From: Modicisalibacter muralis
Lineage (GTDB): Bacteria; Pseudomonadota; Gammaproteobacteria; Pseudomonadales; Halomonadaceae
Length of the DNA: 64,000 nucleotides
Assembly (NCBI RefSeq): GCF_900102945.1
Contig: NZ_FNGI01000002.1
Span: 124,001-188,000, forward strand
Reading direction: 5' to 3'
Positions 31,280 through 40,804 of this stretch are shown here, in pieces. The notes beneath the pieces are model-generated. The model searched no databases, was not told the DNA's origin, and saw only the letters and a program-made list of their open reading frames with translations. The first letter of the stretch is position 1. Every line of letters starts with the position of its first letter. The translations under genes were made by a program, and so were the position numbers.

Positions 31280-32401
31280 ATGCCTGGCCTGTTGCCCGAT
31301 GTGGACCCTGACGGGTTACTCGAATACTCGGTGGTCTATACGGATCGTTCGCTCAATCATATGTCACGGACCTTTCAGGGTGTGATGCGTGACATTTCCA
31401 GTACCTTGAAAAGCGTCTACAACGCCGAGGCCGCCGTCATCGTGCCGGGCAGCGGTACCTTCGGTATGGAGGCGGTGGCCCGGCAGCTCGCCACGAACAA
31501 GCGCTGCCTGGTGATTCGCAACGGCTGGTTCAGCTACCGTTGGACGCAGATTTTCGAGATGGGCGGCATCCCCGCCGAGTCGGCGGTGATGAAGGCGCGC
31601 CGAGTCGCCGACGGCAGACAGGCGCCCTTCGCCCCCGCGTCCATCGATGAGGTCGTGGCGACGATCGAGGCACAAAAGCCGGATCTGGTCTTCGCGCCAC
31701 ACGTCGAAACCGCCTCGGGGATGATCCTGCCCGATGACTACCTGCGCCAGGTCGCCGAGGCCGTGCATAGCGTCGGTGGGCTGTTCGTGCTCGACTGTAT
31801 CGCCTCCGGCACGCTGTGGGTGGATATGCAGGCCACCGGCGTGGATGTGCTGATCAGCGCCCCGCAGAAGGGCTGGAGCGGCTCGCCCTGCTGCGCCATG
31901 ATCATGCTCGGAAGCGAGGCGCGCAAACGCGTCGAAGCCACCACCAGTACCAGCTTCGCCGCCGATCTCGGCAAGTGGCTGTCGATCATGCAAGCCTACG
32001 AGAACGGCGGCCACGCCTATCACGCCACCCTGCCGACCGATGGCCTGACGCAACTGCGCAACGTCATGAGAGAGACCGCAGCGTACGGCTTCGACAAGGT
32101 ACGCAACGAGCAATGGGAACTGGGCAACAAGATGCGTTCGATGCTCGCCGAGCATGGCATCAAGAGTGTCGCAGCCGAGGGCTTTCAAGCGCCCGGCGTG
32201 GTGGTCAGCTACACTGACGACCCGAGTATCGCCGGCAAGTTCGGCGAGGCTGGGCTACAGATCGCCGCTGGCGTGCCATTGATGTGCGACGAAGGCGACG
32301 ACTACCAGAGTTTTCGCATCGGCCTGTTCGGCCTCGACAAGCTGCATAACGTCGAGCGCTCGGTAACCAGCCTGGAAGAGGCGCTGAAACGGCTGAGATA
32401 A
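31280..32401 (+). CDS. Class V aminotransferase (alanine/serine-glyoxylate type)
   Basis: This 373-residue PLP enzyme has the class V fold. The Schiff-base lysine is in LISAPQKGWSGSPCCAMIML, and the cofactor aspartate in VGGLFVLDCIASGTLWVDMQATGVDVLIS. It resembles alanine-glyoxylate or serine-glyoxylate aminotransferases; 2-aminoethylphosphonate transaminase is an alternative but no phosphonate genes are nearby. ATG 31280 follows GGAGGAAAG, an excellent ribosome-binding site; the open frame from 31118 runs through the thiC terminator and is not coding. It has its own promoter region after that terminator. Confidence 0.85.
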   Translation: MPGLLPDVDPDGLLEYSVVYTDRSLNHMSRTFQGVMRDISSTLKSVYNAEAAVIVPGSGTFGMEAVARQLATNKRCLVIRNGWFSYRWTQIFEMGGIPAESAVMKARRVADGRQAPFAPASIDEVVATIEAQKPDLVFAPHVETASGMILPDDYLRQVAEAVHSVGGLFVLDCIASGTLWVDMQATGVDVLISAPQKGWSGSPCCAMIMLGSEARKRVEATTSTSFAADLGKWLSIMQAYENGGHAYHATLPTDGLTQLRNVMRETAAYGFDKVRNEQWELGNKMRSMLAEHGIKSVAAEGFQAPGVVVSYTDDPSIAGKFGEAGLQIAAGVPLMCDEGDDYQSFRIGLFGLDKLHNVERSVTSLEEALKRLR

Positions 32402-32414
32402 ACACCCGCACTTG

Positions 32415-32446
32415 TGTGCAAAGCCCGCTAATGCGGGCTTTGCACA
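32415..32446. terminator. Perfect 14-bp hairpin between convergent genes
   Basis: TGTGCAAAGCCCGC (32415-32428) is the exact reverse complement of 32433-32446, with a TAAT loop. It sits between the stops of the aminotransferase (plus) and the Yip1-family gene (minus) and can serve as a bidirectional terminator, although U-runs are weak on both sides. Confidence 0.75.
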
Positions 32447-32461
32447 TGCCCCTCCCTTGCT

Positions 32462-33082
32462 TCAGAAGTTAAACAACGAAAGCAGTATCAATTCGCCATA
32501 ACCCCACAGCAGCACCGTCATCGACAACAGGGCCTCGAGTACCAACACGCCGACCGCCAGGGTCGTGCTCGAGACGATGAAGCCCTCCTCGCTGCTGATA
32601 CCGAGAAACGCCGGGATCCCCAGATAAAGCAGGTAGGCGGTGTAGCAAAGCCCGATGGTGCCCGCCAGCAGGCACAGCCAGATCAATGGATACAACGCCA
32701 CTATTCCACTGAGGAACATCGGCGTTGCCACATAACCGGCGAAGACCACGCAGGCGCGTCGGCTGGGGTGACTCGAATAACGCTTCGCCATCCAGTGGAT
32801 GACGCTACCCACGACGAAGACCGAGGCCAGGATCACCAGATAGAACACGATCCCGGCATAGAAGGCATCGAGTAATCCCAGCACGATGGTGCGATCGCCA
32901 CCCAGGCCCCAGCCCACCTGAGTCGTGCCGATATAGGAGCAAATCACCGGAATGGCGGCCAATGCAAACACATGACGCGCGTAAAGGTGGGTCAGTGTCT
33001 CCCGCTCGCTATGGATCTGTTTCCATTCCCGCTGCGGATGGGCAAGCAACCCCCAGACATGTGGAAGCATATCGATCTGCAT
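32462..33082 (-). CDS. Yip1-family membrane protein
   Basis: This 206-residue protein has about five membrane helices in the Yip1 arrangement, after the amphipathic N terminus MLPHVWGLLAHPQREWKQIHSERET that marks bacterial Yip1 proteins. Later landmarks are GSVIHWMAKRYSSHPSRRACVVFAGYVATPMFLSGI and LLYLGIPAFLGISSEEGF. Function is unknown. It begins 50 bases after cyoE on the same strand, with AGGGGGAA as a strong ribosome-binding site, so it may be the last gene of the cyo transcript. A hairpin lies in that gap. Confidence 0.82.
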   Translation of the reverse strand: MQIDMLPHVWGLLAHPQREWKQIHSERETLTHLYARHVFALAAIPVICSYIGTTQVGWGLGGDRTIVLGLLDAFYAGIVFYLVILASVFVVGSVIHWMAKRYSSHPSRRACVVFAGYVATPMFLSGIVALYPLIWLCLLAGTIGLCYTAYLLYLGIPAFLGISSEEGFIVSSTTLAVGVLVLEALLSMTVLLWGYGELILLSLFNF

Positions 33083-33097
33083 GATGATTCCCCCTTA

Positions 33098-33121
33098 GAT
33101 AACGGCACATTAGCCATTATC
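33098..33121 (-). other. Intercistronic hairpin between cyoE and the Yip1 gene
   Basis: Read on the minus strand, GATAATGGC and GCCGTTATC form a 9-bp stem (one U-G wobble) around a TAATGT loop. No U-run follows; the next bases are the ribosome-binding site of the Yip1 gene. It could be a processing or RNA-stability hairpin, a weak terminator or a protein operator. Confidence 0.5.
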
Positions 33122-33132
33122 GTACAGGAATA

Positions 33133-34020
33133 TCAGTACAGCGAGGCCCACAGCATGGGTGCTGCCGGCAGGCTGGCGTCCAGCGACATCATCACGCTGA
33201 GCGCCGTGATGGTGAGAATCGAGAAACCGAACACGCGCTTCGCCCACTTCTCGTCATCCCGGGCCCGATATCCTTCGAGGCCCAGATACAACCAGTAGAT
33301 GCCCATGACCAGCGCGACGACGAAGTAGCCGACGCCAGCATAGCCCGCCAGGCTGAGTGCCAGGGTCGCGGCGACGAAGGCCAGGATATAGCCGAGGATA
33401 TAATGCTTGGCCGTCTTGATGCCCCTGACCACCGGCAAGACCGGAATCGATGCCGCCTGATAGTCCTTGAAGCGGAAAATGGCGATCGCGTAGGAATGCG
33501 GCATCTGCCATAGGCAGAAGATGATCAGCAGCGTCAGTGCACCGGCATCGAATCGCCCGGTGACGGCGCAATAGCCCACCACCGGCGGCACGGCGCCCGA
33601 CAAACTGCCCACCAGGGTGCCGTATTCGGAGTGCCGCTTCATGTACAGGCTGTAGGCACCGACATAGATCGCGAAGCCGAAGGCGGCCAGCCCCAGCGTC
33701 AGAACATTGGTGCCCAGCGCCAGCAGCGCGAAGCCGGCGACCCCAAGCAGGGTCGCGAACCACAGCGTGGCGATCGGCGTGATACGCCCCTGCACCAGGG
33801 GGCGGTTGCGGGTACGCTGCATCACCGCATCGATATCGCGATCGATGACGTTGTTGAACGCGCAACCGGAGGCGATCACCAGCGCAATGCCGAGTATCGC
33901 GGACAAAAACAGCAGCAGATCGAAGTGCCCTTGGGCGGCCAGGAAAAATCCGCCCATCGCGGCGATCAGATTGCCGAAGATGATGCCCGGCTTGGTGAGG
34001 GTGAGGAAGTCCCTGAACAT
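33133..34020 (-). CDS. cyoE: Protoheme IX farnesyltransferase (heme O synthase) CyoE
   Basis: This 295-residue membrane enzyme transfers a farnesyl group to heme b to make heme O for the quinol oxidase. The prenyltransferase signature is [27 protein letters not shown], and the second motif region lies at [41 protein letters not shown]. The conserved [22 protein letters not shown] terminus sets the start at 34020, not the longer frame. It follows cyoD by 14 bases in the cyoABCDE operon. Confidence 0.95.
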   Translation of the reverse strand: MFRDFLTLTKPGIIFGNLIAAMGGFFLAAQGHFDLLLFLSAILGIALVIASGCAFNNVIDRDIDAVMQRTRNRPLVQGRITPIATLWFATLLGVAGFALLALGTNVLTLGLAAFGFAIYVGAYSLYMKRHSEYGTLVGSLSGAVPPVVGYCAVTGRFDAGALTLLIIFCLWQMPHSYAIAIFRFKDYQAASIPVLPVVRGIKTAKHYILGYILAFVAATLALSLAGYAGVGYFVVALVMGIYWLYLGLEGYRARDDEKWAKRVFGFSILTITALSVMMSLDASLPAAPMLWASLY

Positions 34021-34034
34021 CGAAGGGGCCGACG

Positions 34035-34367
34035 TCAGCCGGCCATCATATTCAGGTGCAGATGATGCATGATCCATATCGAGCCACCAATGACCAGCAC
34101 TAGGATTGATATCGTGAACACGAAGGAAATGAAATTCCAACCGCCTTCCGACTTGGTGTTCATGTGCATGAACAGGATCAGTTGCACGAGCACCTGCAAC
34201 ACCGCCATCACCAGGATGGTGACCACCGCGGCCATCTTGCTGAAGTCGCCGCTCATCACCACGCCGAATGCCACCACGGTCAGGACGATCGACAGGATCA
34301 GGCCGATGACATAGGACTTGACGCTGCCATGGCTTTCACCCGCCACGGAATGATTGCTACCGCTCAT
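34035..34367 (-). CDS. cyoD: Cytochrome o ubiquinol oxidase subunit IV, CyoD
   Basis: This 110-residue protein has the three membrane helices of CyoD ([71 protein letters not shown]). It stabilises the oxidase complex. Its ATG overlaps the stop of cyoC by 4 bases, so translation is coupled. Confidence 0.93.
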   Translation of the reverse strand: MSGSNHSVAGESHGSVKSYVIGLILSIVLTVVAFGVVMSGDFSKMAAVVTILVMAVLQVLVQLILFMHMNTKSEGGWNFISFVFTISILVLVIGGSIWIMHHLHLNMMAG

Positions 34368-34981
34368 GCTAAGACCCCCATCAGGTAGACGATGGTGAAG
34401 ACGCAGATCCAGACGATGTCCAGGAAGTGCCAGAACAGGCTCAGGCATAGAATGCGCGGCCTGGTCATGTCGTTCAGCCCCTTGGTGGACAGTTGCACCA
34501 GCATCACCAGAATCCAGATCAGGCCGAACGTCACGTGCAGGCCGTGGGTACCGACCAGGGTGAAGAATGACGATAGGAAGGCGCTACGATCCGGGCCGAA
34601 GCCTTCGTGGATCAGGTGCTGAAACTCGTAGATCTCCATGCCGATGAAGCCGGCGCCGAGCAGGAAGGTGATGCCCAGCCAGGCCTTGACCTGACCCAGC
34701 CTATCGGCATTCATCGCCAGCACGGCGAGGCCGTAGGTGAAACTACTGAACAGCAGCAGGAAGGTCTCGACCAGCACGAACGGCAGTTCGAAGATATCCT
34801 CGGGCCCTGGCCCGCCCGCCGTGTTCCCGGAGAGCACGGCGTAGGTGGCGAACAGCGACCCGAAGATGATCAGGTCGCTCATCAGGTAGACCCAGAAGCC
34901 GAAGACCTTGGTGGCGCCGGCGTCGTGGTGCTCATGCTCGTCGGCATGAGCCATGTGGTTGCTTAGGGTATCGGTTGCCAT
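34364..34981 (-). CDS. cyoC: Cytochrome o ubiquinol oxidase subunit III, CyoC
   Basis: This 205-residue protein shows the five-helix subunit III of heme-copper oxidases, with [41 protein letters not shown] and [23 protein letters not shown] as family landmarks. It starts 2 bases after the cyoB stop. Confidence 0.94.
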   Translation of the reverse strand: MATDTLSNHMAHADEHEHHDAGATKVFGFWVYLMSDLIIFGSLFATYAVLSGNTAGGPGPEDIFELPFVLVETFLLLFSSFTYGLAVLAMNADRLGQVKAWLGITFLLGAGFIGMEIYEFQHLIHEGFGPDRSAFLSSFFTLVGTHGLHVTFGLIWILVMLVQLSTKGLNDMTRPRILCLSLFWHFLDIVWICVFTIVYLMGVLA

Positions 34982-34983
34982 GA

Positions 34984-36969
34984 TTACGCCTGCATCTCCA
35001 GCCGTTGTTGGTGCTCGCGCTCGATGCGTTCGACTTCCGCCGCGGGAACGTGATAATCGATGTCGTCATTGAAGACACGCATCATGAAAGCCACGAAAAT
35101 GCCCACGGCACCGACGGCGGCCAGCCACCAGATGTGCCACACTAGGGCGAAGCCGAAGACGATGCTCAAGGCGCCGATGACCGGACCGGCCACGGTATTC
35201 CTGGGCATGTGGATGTCCTGGTACTCGACCTGAGTCGGGCGCAGGACCTTTCCGCCATTGTTGCGTTTGGTCTCCCAGTAGTCGTCGATGGCCTCGACCT
35301 CGGGCAGATGCGCAAAGTTATAGAACGGCGCCGGCGATGAGGTGGACCATTCCAGGGTCCGCGCATCCCAAGGGTCGCCGGTCACATCCGCGTTCTTCTT
35401 GCGATCACGAATACTGACGATGAACTGCACGACGGTGCTGATAATCCCCAGCATGATGATGAATGCCCCGACCCAGGCCACCAGCATCATCGGTTGCCAC
35501 TCGGCATTGGCATAGGACTGCATGCGCCGCATGGCACCGTCGAAGCTCAGGATGTAGAGCGGCGTGAAGGCCACGAAGAAGCCGATCAGCCAGCACCAGA
35601 AGGCACGCTTGCCCCACTTCTCGTCGAGCGTGAAGCCAAACGCCTTGGGGAACCAGTAGACCAGGCCGGCCATCATGCCGAACACCACGCCACCGATGAT
35701 CACGTTGTGGAAGTGGGCGATGACGAACAGGCTGTTATGCAGCACGAAGTTGGCGCCGGGGACCGCCAGCATCACCCCGGTCATACCGCCCAGGGTAAAG
35801 GTAATGATGAACCCCAGCGTCCACAGTACCGGCGCCGTGAACTCGATGCGCCCGCGATACATGGTGAATAGCCAGTTGAATATCTTCACGCCCGTGGGAA
35901 TGGCAATGATCATCGTGGCGATGCCGAAGAAGGCATTGACATCGGCCCCCGCCCCCATGGTGAAGAAGTGGTGCAGCCAGACGACGAACGACAGGAAGGT
36001 AATGGCCACGGTCGCCCAGACCATGGTGCCATAACCGAACAGGCGCTTGCGTGAAAACGTCGAGATGACCTCGGAGAACACGCCGAATGCCGGCAGAATC
36101 AGGATATACACCTCGGGATGGCCCCAGGCCCAGATGAGATTGACGTACATCATCTGATTGCCGCCAAAATCATTGGTGAAGAAGTGCATGCCCAGGTAAC
36201 GATCCAAGGTCAGCAGCGCGATGGTCGCGGTCAAAATCGGGAACGAGGCGATGATCAGCGCGTTGGTGCACAGCGACGTCCAGGTGAATATCGGCATGCG
36301 GAACAGCGTCATGCCCTTGGTGCGCATCTTCAGGATGGTGACGAAGAAGTTGATGCCCGTCAGCGTCGTGCCTATGCCGGATATCTGTAACGCCCATATC
36401 CAGTAATCCACCCCGACCCCGGGACTGTATTCGATGCCGGAAAGTGGCGCGTAGGCGAGCCAGCCGGTCTTGGCGAACTCGCCAACGAACAGCGAGACGT
36501 TGACCAGCACCACGCCCGCCGCGAACAGCCAGAAGCTCAGGTTGTTCATGAACGGGAAGGCCACGTCGCGCGCACCGATCTGCAACGGCACCACCAGGTT
36601 CATCAGACCGATGACCATGGGCATGGCGACGAAGAAGATCATGATCACGCCATGCGCGGTAAAGATCTGGTCGTAGTGTTCGGGCGGCAGATAACCCTCG
36701 GCACCGCCGGCCGCCATGGCCTGCTGGGTACGCATCATGATGGCATCGGCGAAGCCGCGAATCAGCATCACCAACGCGACGAGGAAGTACATGATGCCGA
36801 GTTTCTTGTGGTCGATGGAGGTGATCCACTCCGACCACAGGTAAGTCCACTTCCGGTAGTAGGTGATCCCACCGAGGAGGATCGCCGCTGCGATCACGAT
36901 GACCACTACCGTCGACATGATGATCGGCTCGTGGTAGGGAATCGCCTCTAGACTGAGTTTTCCGAACAT
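34984..36969 (-). CDS. cyoB: Cytochrome o ubiquinol oxidase subunit I, CyoB
   Basis: This 661-residue catalytic subunit carries heme b, heme o3 and CuB and pumps protons while reducing oxygen. Visible motifs are the low-spin heme histidine in [15 protein letters not shown], the CuB/tyrosine loop in [22 protein letters not shown], the paired histidines in [11 protein letters not shown] and the terminal [17 protein letters not shown] helix. The start at 36969 gives [16 protein letters not shown], as in other CyoB proteins. It lies 4 bases after cyoA. Confidence 0.96.
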   Translation of the reverse strand: MFGKLSLEAIPYHEPIIMSTVVVIVIAAAILLGGITYYRKWTYLWSEWITSIDHKKLGIMYFLVALVMLIRGFADAIMMRTQQAMAAGGAEGYLPPEHYDQIFTAHGVIMIFFVAMPMVIGLMNLVVPLQIGARDVAFPFMNNLSFWLFAAGVVLVNVSLFVGEFAKTGWLAYAPLSGIEYSPGVGVDYWIWALQISGIGTTLTGINFFVTILKMRTKGMTLFRMPIFTWTSLCTNALIIASFPILTATIALLTLDRYLGMHFFTNDFGGNQMMYVNLIWAWGHPEVYILILPAFGVFSEVISTFSRKRLFGYGTMVWATVAITFLSFVVWLHHFFTMGAGADVNAFFGIATMIIAIPTGVKIFNWLFTMYRGRIEFTAPVLWTLGFIITFTLGGMTGVMLAVPGANFVLHNSLFVIAHFHNVIIGGVVFGMMAGLVYWFPKAFGFTLDEKWGKRAFWCWLIGFFVAFTPLYILSFDGAMRRMQSYANAEWQPMMLVAWVGAFIIMLGIISTVVQFIVSIRDRKKNADVTGDPWDARTLEWSTSSPAPFYNFAHLPEVEAIDDYWETKRNNGGKVLRPTQVEYQDIHMPRNTVAGPVIGALSIVFGFALVWHIWWLAAVGAVGIFVAFMMRVFNDDIDYHVPAAEVERIEREHQQRLEMQA

Positions 36970-36973
36970 AACG

Positions 36974-37924
36974 TTACTCCGCTGCCTCCGCACTCATGGG
37001 CATTGCCTGTTTCTCGCCACCATGTTCCCCATGGCCACTGGCATGACTTCCATGGCCGCTCATCTCACTACCGTCATGGAAACTCTGGATGATTTGGTCA
37101 TACAGATCCGGCGACACATTCGAGAAGTACTCGACCGGGTGATCGATGCTCGGCTCGGCCAGCGCCTGGTAACCATTGGGGAAGGCCAGCGTGTCGGGCG
37201 AGTTACGCACCTCTTCGACCCAGGCATCGAAGCCCTGCTGCGAGGTCACCTGCGCCTCGAAGATCATTTCCGAAAAGCCGGCGCCGCTGTAGTTGGTCGA
37301 GCGTCCCCAATAGGTGCCTTGCTCGTCCGCGATCAGATGGACGTCGTTGTCCATGCCCGCCATGGCATAGATCTGGCTGCCCAGCCGGGGGATCATGAAC
37401 GAGTTCATCACCGAACCGGACGTCACGCGGAAGTGCACCGGTACGTCAGCCGGAAAAACCACTTCGTTGACCGTGGCGATGCCCTGCTCCGGGTAGATGA
37501 ATAGCCACTTCCAATCGAGGGACACCACGCCGATTTCCATCACCTCGGCATCGCTGTCTACATCGAGCGGCTTATGTGGATCGAGGGAGTGCGAGGTGTG
37601 CCAGGTCAGTATCGCCAAAAAGACGATGATGACGCAGGGAATGAACCAGACGATTACCTCGATGACGTGAGAGTGCGCCCAATCCGGTGAGTACCCTGCT
37701 TCCGAATTGCCGCTCCGATAGCGCCAGGCGAACATGATGGTCATCACGATGACCGGAATGACCACGATCAACATCAGGCCAAAGGCGGTCAGTATCAGTC
37801 GTTTCTCTTCTGCGCCGACCTGCCCCTTGGGATCCATCAGTATCGAGTCGCAACCCGCCAGCAGCAATGGCAGTGCCACTATCAGCAACAGGCTGAAAAC
37901 GCGTAACCATCTGTTTTTTCTCAT
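36974..37924 (-). CDS. cyoA: Cytochrome o ubiquinol oxidase subunit II, CyoA
   Basis: This 316-residue lipoprotein (lipobox LLAGC) has two membrane helices and a periplasmic cupredoxin domain. The CuA-binding cysteines of cytochrome c oxidases are replaced (region [22 protein letters not shown]), which shows it is a quinol oxidase subunit. The C-terminal tail is rich in His, Gly and Ser. It is the first gene of cyoABCDE, preceded by a 373-base region that should hold the promoter. Confidence 0.95.
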   Translation of the reverse strand: MRKNRWLRVFSLLLIVALPLLLAGCDSILMDPKGQVGAEEKRLILTAFGLMLIVVIPVIVMTIMFAWRYRSGNSEAGYSPDWAHSHVIEVIVWFIPCVIIVFLAILTWHTSHSLDPHKPLDVDSDAEVMEIGVVSLDWKWLFIYPEQGIATVNEVVFPADVPVHFRVTSGSVMNSFMIPRLGSQIYAMAGMDNDVHLIADEQGTYWGRSTNYSGAGFSEMIFEAQVTSQQGFDAWVEEVRNSPDTLAFPNGYQALAEPSIDHPVEYFSNVSPDLYDQIIQSFHDGSEMSGHGSHASGHGEHGGEKQAMPMSAEAAE

Positions 37925-38297
37925 CTTACGACCTCGTTAGAGCAGGGAGGCTGACTTCTGATAAACCGCGCTAATATTCAGACAGCTAATTATATTTTCG
38001 GAATCCATCAGTCATTGGCACCGAACACGGCGGCCCGTCCGGGCATTGCCATGGCTTGAGCCGAGCGATGCCCAATAATGGCGAGCGGATTGTCAATGAG
38101 CCGCCGTGCTGTGAAAAGAGACGATTTGACGCACCAGGCTGCCCACTAGGGTAGGCCATGTTCGCCCAAGCGGCGCTAATCGTTTGGCAGACTGGCGAGG
38201 AAGACGCATGCCACAGTGGGAGTTAGTCCTTTTCCTGACGGACCCGGTAGCCTAAGGTGAATGTAACTTGTCACTTCAGTGTGAAGGAATCACGTGA
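37925..38297. other. Divergent intergenic region upstream of cyoA
   Basis: This 373-base stretch lies between cyoA (minus) and the methyltransferase gene (plus). I see no gene or RNA in it. On the minus strand TATAAT occurs at 37989-37994, 65 bases before the cyoA ATG, and may be a -10; I see no good -35. The plus-strand gene has AAGGA 10 bases before its ATG. Confidence 0.4.
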
Positions 38298-38906
38298 ATG
38301 GAAGCCAACGAGCCCACGAAAGCCGAGACACGGACCCCACCCTCCAAGCGTGAGCAACTATCGCTGTTCGCGAGAAATTTCTTCAAGCACCCGAAAATGC
38401 TGGGCTCGATAATCCCCAGCTCACCCTTTCTCGTCAAACGCATGCTGGGTCGCATCGACTGGGAGCGGGCCAGGGTGCTGGTCGAATATGGTCCGGGCAC
38501 CGGCACCTTTACGCAGGAAATTCTTCGCCAGATGCATCCCGAGGCCGTGCTGATCGTGCTGGAAACGAACGAGGATTTCGTCAACTATCTCAAGCGCGCC
38601 TACCCCGACCCCCGCCTGCAGATCATCCACGGATCGGCCGAGGATGTTCAGGCGATACTTGCACAACGCGAGATCGACGAAGCTGACTACGTGATCGCCG
38701 GCATTCCTTTCAGCACGCTACCCGACACCATCAAGGGAAACATTCTTCGCGCGACACAGCGGGCGATCGCGCCGCAGGGGGCCTTCCTACTCTATCAGTT
38801 CTCGCCCAACATACTGCCTCACTTGAATCAGACATTCTCGAACGTAAAGCGCACCTTCGAGCCGCTGAATTTCCTGCCGGCGCATTTCTACTACTGCGTC
38901 CCGTAG
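38298..38906 (+). CDS. PmtA-like phospholipid/rRNA-type SAM methyltransferase
   Basis: This 202-residue protein has a Rossmann SAM-binding motif (VLVEYGPGTGTFTQEIL) and an acidic motif II (VLIVLETNEDF), and begins FARNFFKHPKMLGSIIPSSPFL, a pattern typical of small bacterial phospholipid N-methyltransferases of the PmtA group, often annotated as rRNA adenine dimethylases. Possible roles are phosphatidylethanolamine methylation or methylation of another small substrate. It stands alone and divergent from the cyo operon. Confidence 0.75.
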   Translation: MEANEPTKAETRTPPSKREQLSLFARNFFKHPKMLGSIIPSSPFLVKRMLGRIDWERARVLVEYGPGTGTFTQEILRQMHPEAVLIVLETNEDFVNYLKRAYPDPRLQIIHGSAEDVQAILAQREIDEADYVIAGIPFSTLPDTIKGNILRATQRAIAPQGAFLLYQFSPNILPHLNQTFSNVKRTFEPLNFLPAHFYYCVP

Positions 38907-38914
38907 TCGCGGGC

Positions 38915-39691
38915 TCAGGCCACTACGATCCTCGGTAACGCGACGCCGGCCCGCTCGCGCAGACTCGGCCTCGCCGCCTCGTCGGTGACGATCACGTCGA
39001 ACTCGTCGAGCCGCGCGAAATAGGCCGGTCGAATGACGCCGAACTTGCTGCCATCGGCGACCAACAGACGCTGCATGGCATTGCCGATGGCGGCCTGCTT
39101 GGGGGTCACCTCGTGAAAGTGGAAACAACTCACCCCGCGCTCGGCATGCACCCCCGCCGCGGAGATAAAGGCCTTGTTGATGCCCAGACGCTTGACGGTC
39201 TGGGCCATGTCGTCGCTACCGAAGGATGACGATGACGCATGGAACAAGCCACCCAGCAACACCAGGCGCACATTCGGCAGGTGACTGACGGCATTGGCGA
39301 TGTTCAGCGCATAGGTCACCACTGTCAGCGTCATGTCGCGAGGCAGCGCCGCGGCCAGCGGCAGCAGGGTCGTGCCGCAATCGATGAACAGCGTATCACC
39401 TTCCTCTATGAACGAGGCCGCACGACGGCATAGGCGCTGCTTGGCCTGATGATGGCTGCCCTGCTGCTCGTCGAGGTTGTAGACCGGGGCGTACTGCGGA
39501 TTGTCGGCCATCATCAACCGCCCGCCGATGAAGACCATGGCTCCATCGCTGGCGGCGACATCGCGACGTATGGTCATTTCGGAAACGCCACACAGCTTGG
39601 CGGCGTCGGACAGGTGGATGGTACCACCGCGATTCAGGGCTTCCTGCAGACGCGTCATTCGCATTGCACTACGGCCTCGCATGCCGCTCAC
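38915..39691 (-). CDS. deoR: DeoR-family repressor of the nucleoside locus
   Basis: This 258-residue regulator has a DeoR-type winged helix at its N terminus (LQEALNRGGTIHLSDAAKLCGVSEMTIRRDVAA) and a sugar-phosphate-binding domain (IEEGDTLFIDCGTTLLPLAAAL, then VAVADGSKF-like LLVADGSKFGVIRPAYF). It is divergent from tsx-nupC-deoCAB-cdd, so it probably represses those genes and responds to deoxyribose-5-phosphate, as E. coli DeoR does. A DeoR-like palindrome lies in the intergenic region. The start at 39691 is the first of several Met; M10 is an alternative. Confidence 0.88.
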   Translation of the reverse strand: MSGMRGRSAMRMTRLQEALNRGGTIHLSDAAKLCGVSEMTIRRDVAASDGAMVFIGGRLMMADNPQYAPVYNLDEQQGSHHQAKQRLCRRAASFIEEGDTLFIDCGTTLLPLAAALPRDMTLTVVTYALNIANAVSHLPNVRLVLLGGLFHASSSSFGSDDMAQTVKRLGINKAFISAAGVHAERGVSCFHFHEVTPKQAAIGNAMQRLLVADGSKFGVIRPAYFARLDEFDVIVTDEAARPSLRERAGVALPRIVVA

Positions 39692-39838
39692 TCCCCTCGC
39701 CCGTCATTGTTCGATAATACCTTTCCCATCAATCGCTTGCCTCATGCATGCTGCGCCACTCAGGGGTAAATTACCACTGCCGGGTTAGCGACCAAGGTCG
39801 CATGTGGGGCGGTAACGGTGACTGCTAGACTGCCGCAA

Positions 39839-39856
39839 ATGTGAAAAAATTAACAT
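39839..39856 (+). promoter_or_regulatory. Candidate DeoR operator
   Basis: ATGTGAAAAAATTAACAT is a near-palindrome (ATGTgA and TaACAT arms around six bases) and has the same TGT-TA...TA-ACA frame as the 16-base E. coli DeoR operator. It lies 80 bases before the tsx ATG and between the divergent deoR and tsx genes. Confidence 0.5.
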
Positions 39857-39936
39857 TATTGGTTATATTTCTCACAATTCGCCTTTTTATTGCCTGAATG
39901 TCGACAACTAACAATCAAAATCCTCGAGGTGCCTTG

Positions 39937-40749
39937 ATGTCGTTCCCCGTACGCACGCTGTCCTTTCCCCTGTTGGCCGGTAGCGCCCTGTTGCTGACAC
40001 CCGTGGCGCAAGCCGACGCATTGACGCCGACGTGGTCGTTCGCCAATGTCTCGGTCAACTACCTCGACTGGTCGAACGGCACCGAGCGGCGTACCGCCAG
40101 CAATGCCGCCAAGGGCGACTTCTTCTATCTCGAGCTGGAAGGTGGCGTCGGTTTCGAGTGGGGCGAGTTCTACGGCTTCTACGATTTCGAGAATCCCCAG
40201 AACGACACGGCCGAGGAGGATGGCCGCGACAACCGGCGTAGCGCCGCCAAGGTGACATCGCACATCTATCTGGGCGAGTCGCCGTTCTCGGTGTACTTCC
40301 ACGTCTACGATTTCCGCGATTACGGCTTCAACAGCGAGGAGCAGGACCGCATCGTCGGCTTCGGCTATCGCCACACCTTCGCCAACGGCCTGTGGATCAA
40401 GCCCTTCCTGGGCAAGGCCTGGGTCGAGAGCGGCGAAGGCGGTTACGACGGCGAGAACGGTTACATGCTGGGCTGGGTCGCCGGCTACGATTTCGAAGCC
40501 TTCGACGAGAGCTTCAGTGTCACCAACTGGCACGAGCAGACCTTCGACCGCGACGAGGAGTACCTCGAGCAGAACTACGTCAACGGCCCCGCCGGCAGCA
40601 CCGGCACCAATGGCGCCGTCGCGCTGTGGTGGCACCCCATCGAGGCAATCACCACCGGCCTCCAGTACCGCTACGCCCACAACAAGCTGGGCACCGCCGA
40701 CGACTACCAGAACGCCATGATCTACACCCTCAAGTACAACTTTCTCTGA
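39937..40749 (+). CDS. tsx: Nucleoside-specific outer-membrane channel, Tsx-like
   Basis: This 270-residue protein has a signal peptide (MSFPVRTLSFPLLAGSALLLTPVAQA) and an amphipathic beta-barrel pattern ending in aromatic-rich strands (AMIYTLKYNFL, with C-terminal-type LKYNF). Sequence blocks such as SFANVSVNYLDW and GEFYGFYDFENPQND match the Tsx family, which takes nucleosides across the outer membrane. The second in-frame ATG at 39937 follows GAGG with proper spacing. It starts the nucleoside uptake and breakdown cluster. Confidence 0.88.
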   Translation: MSFPVRTLSFPLLAGSALLLTPVAQADALTPTWSFANVSVNYLDWSNGTERRTASNAAKGDFFYLELEGGVGFEWGEFYGFYDFENPQNDTAEEDGRDNRRSAAKVTSHIYLGESPFSVYFHVYDFRDYGFNSEEQDRIVGFGYRHTFANGLWIKPFLGKAWVESGEGGYDGENGYMLGWVAGYDFEAFDESFSVTNWHEQTFDRDEEYLEQNYVNGPAGSTGTNGAVALWWHPIEAITTGLQYRYAHNKLGTADDYQNAMIYTLKYNFL

Positions 40750-40804
40750 GGTGGGTGGACACCGTTCAGCCGCACTTCCACGTCGCCATTAGGAAAGACC
40801 AATA

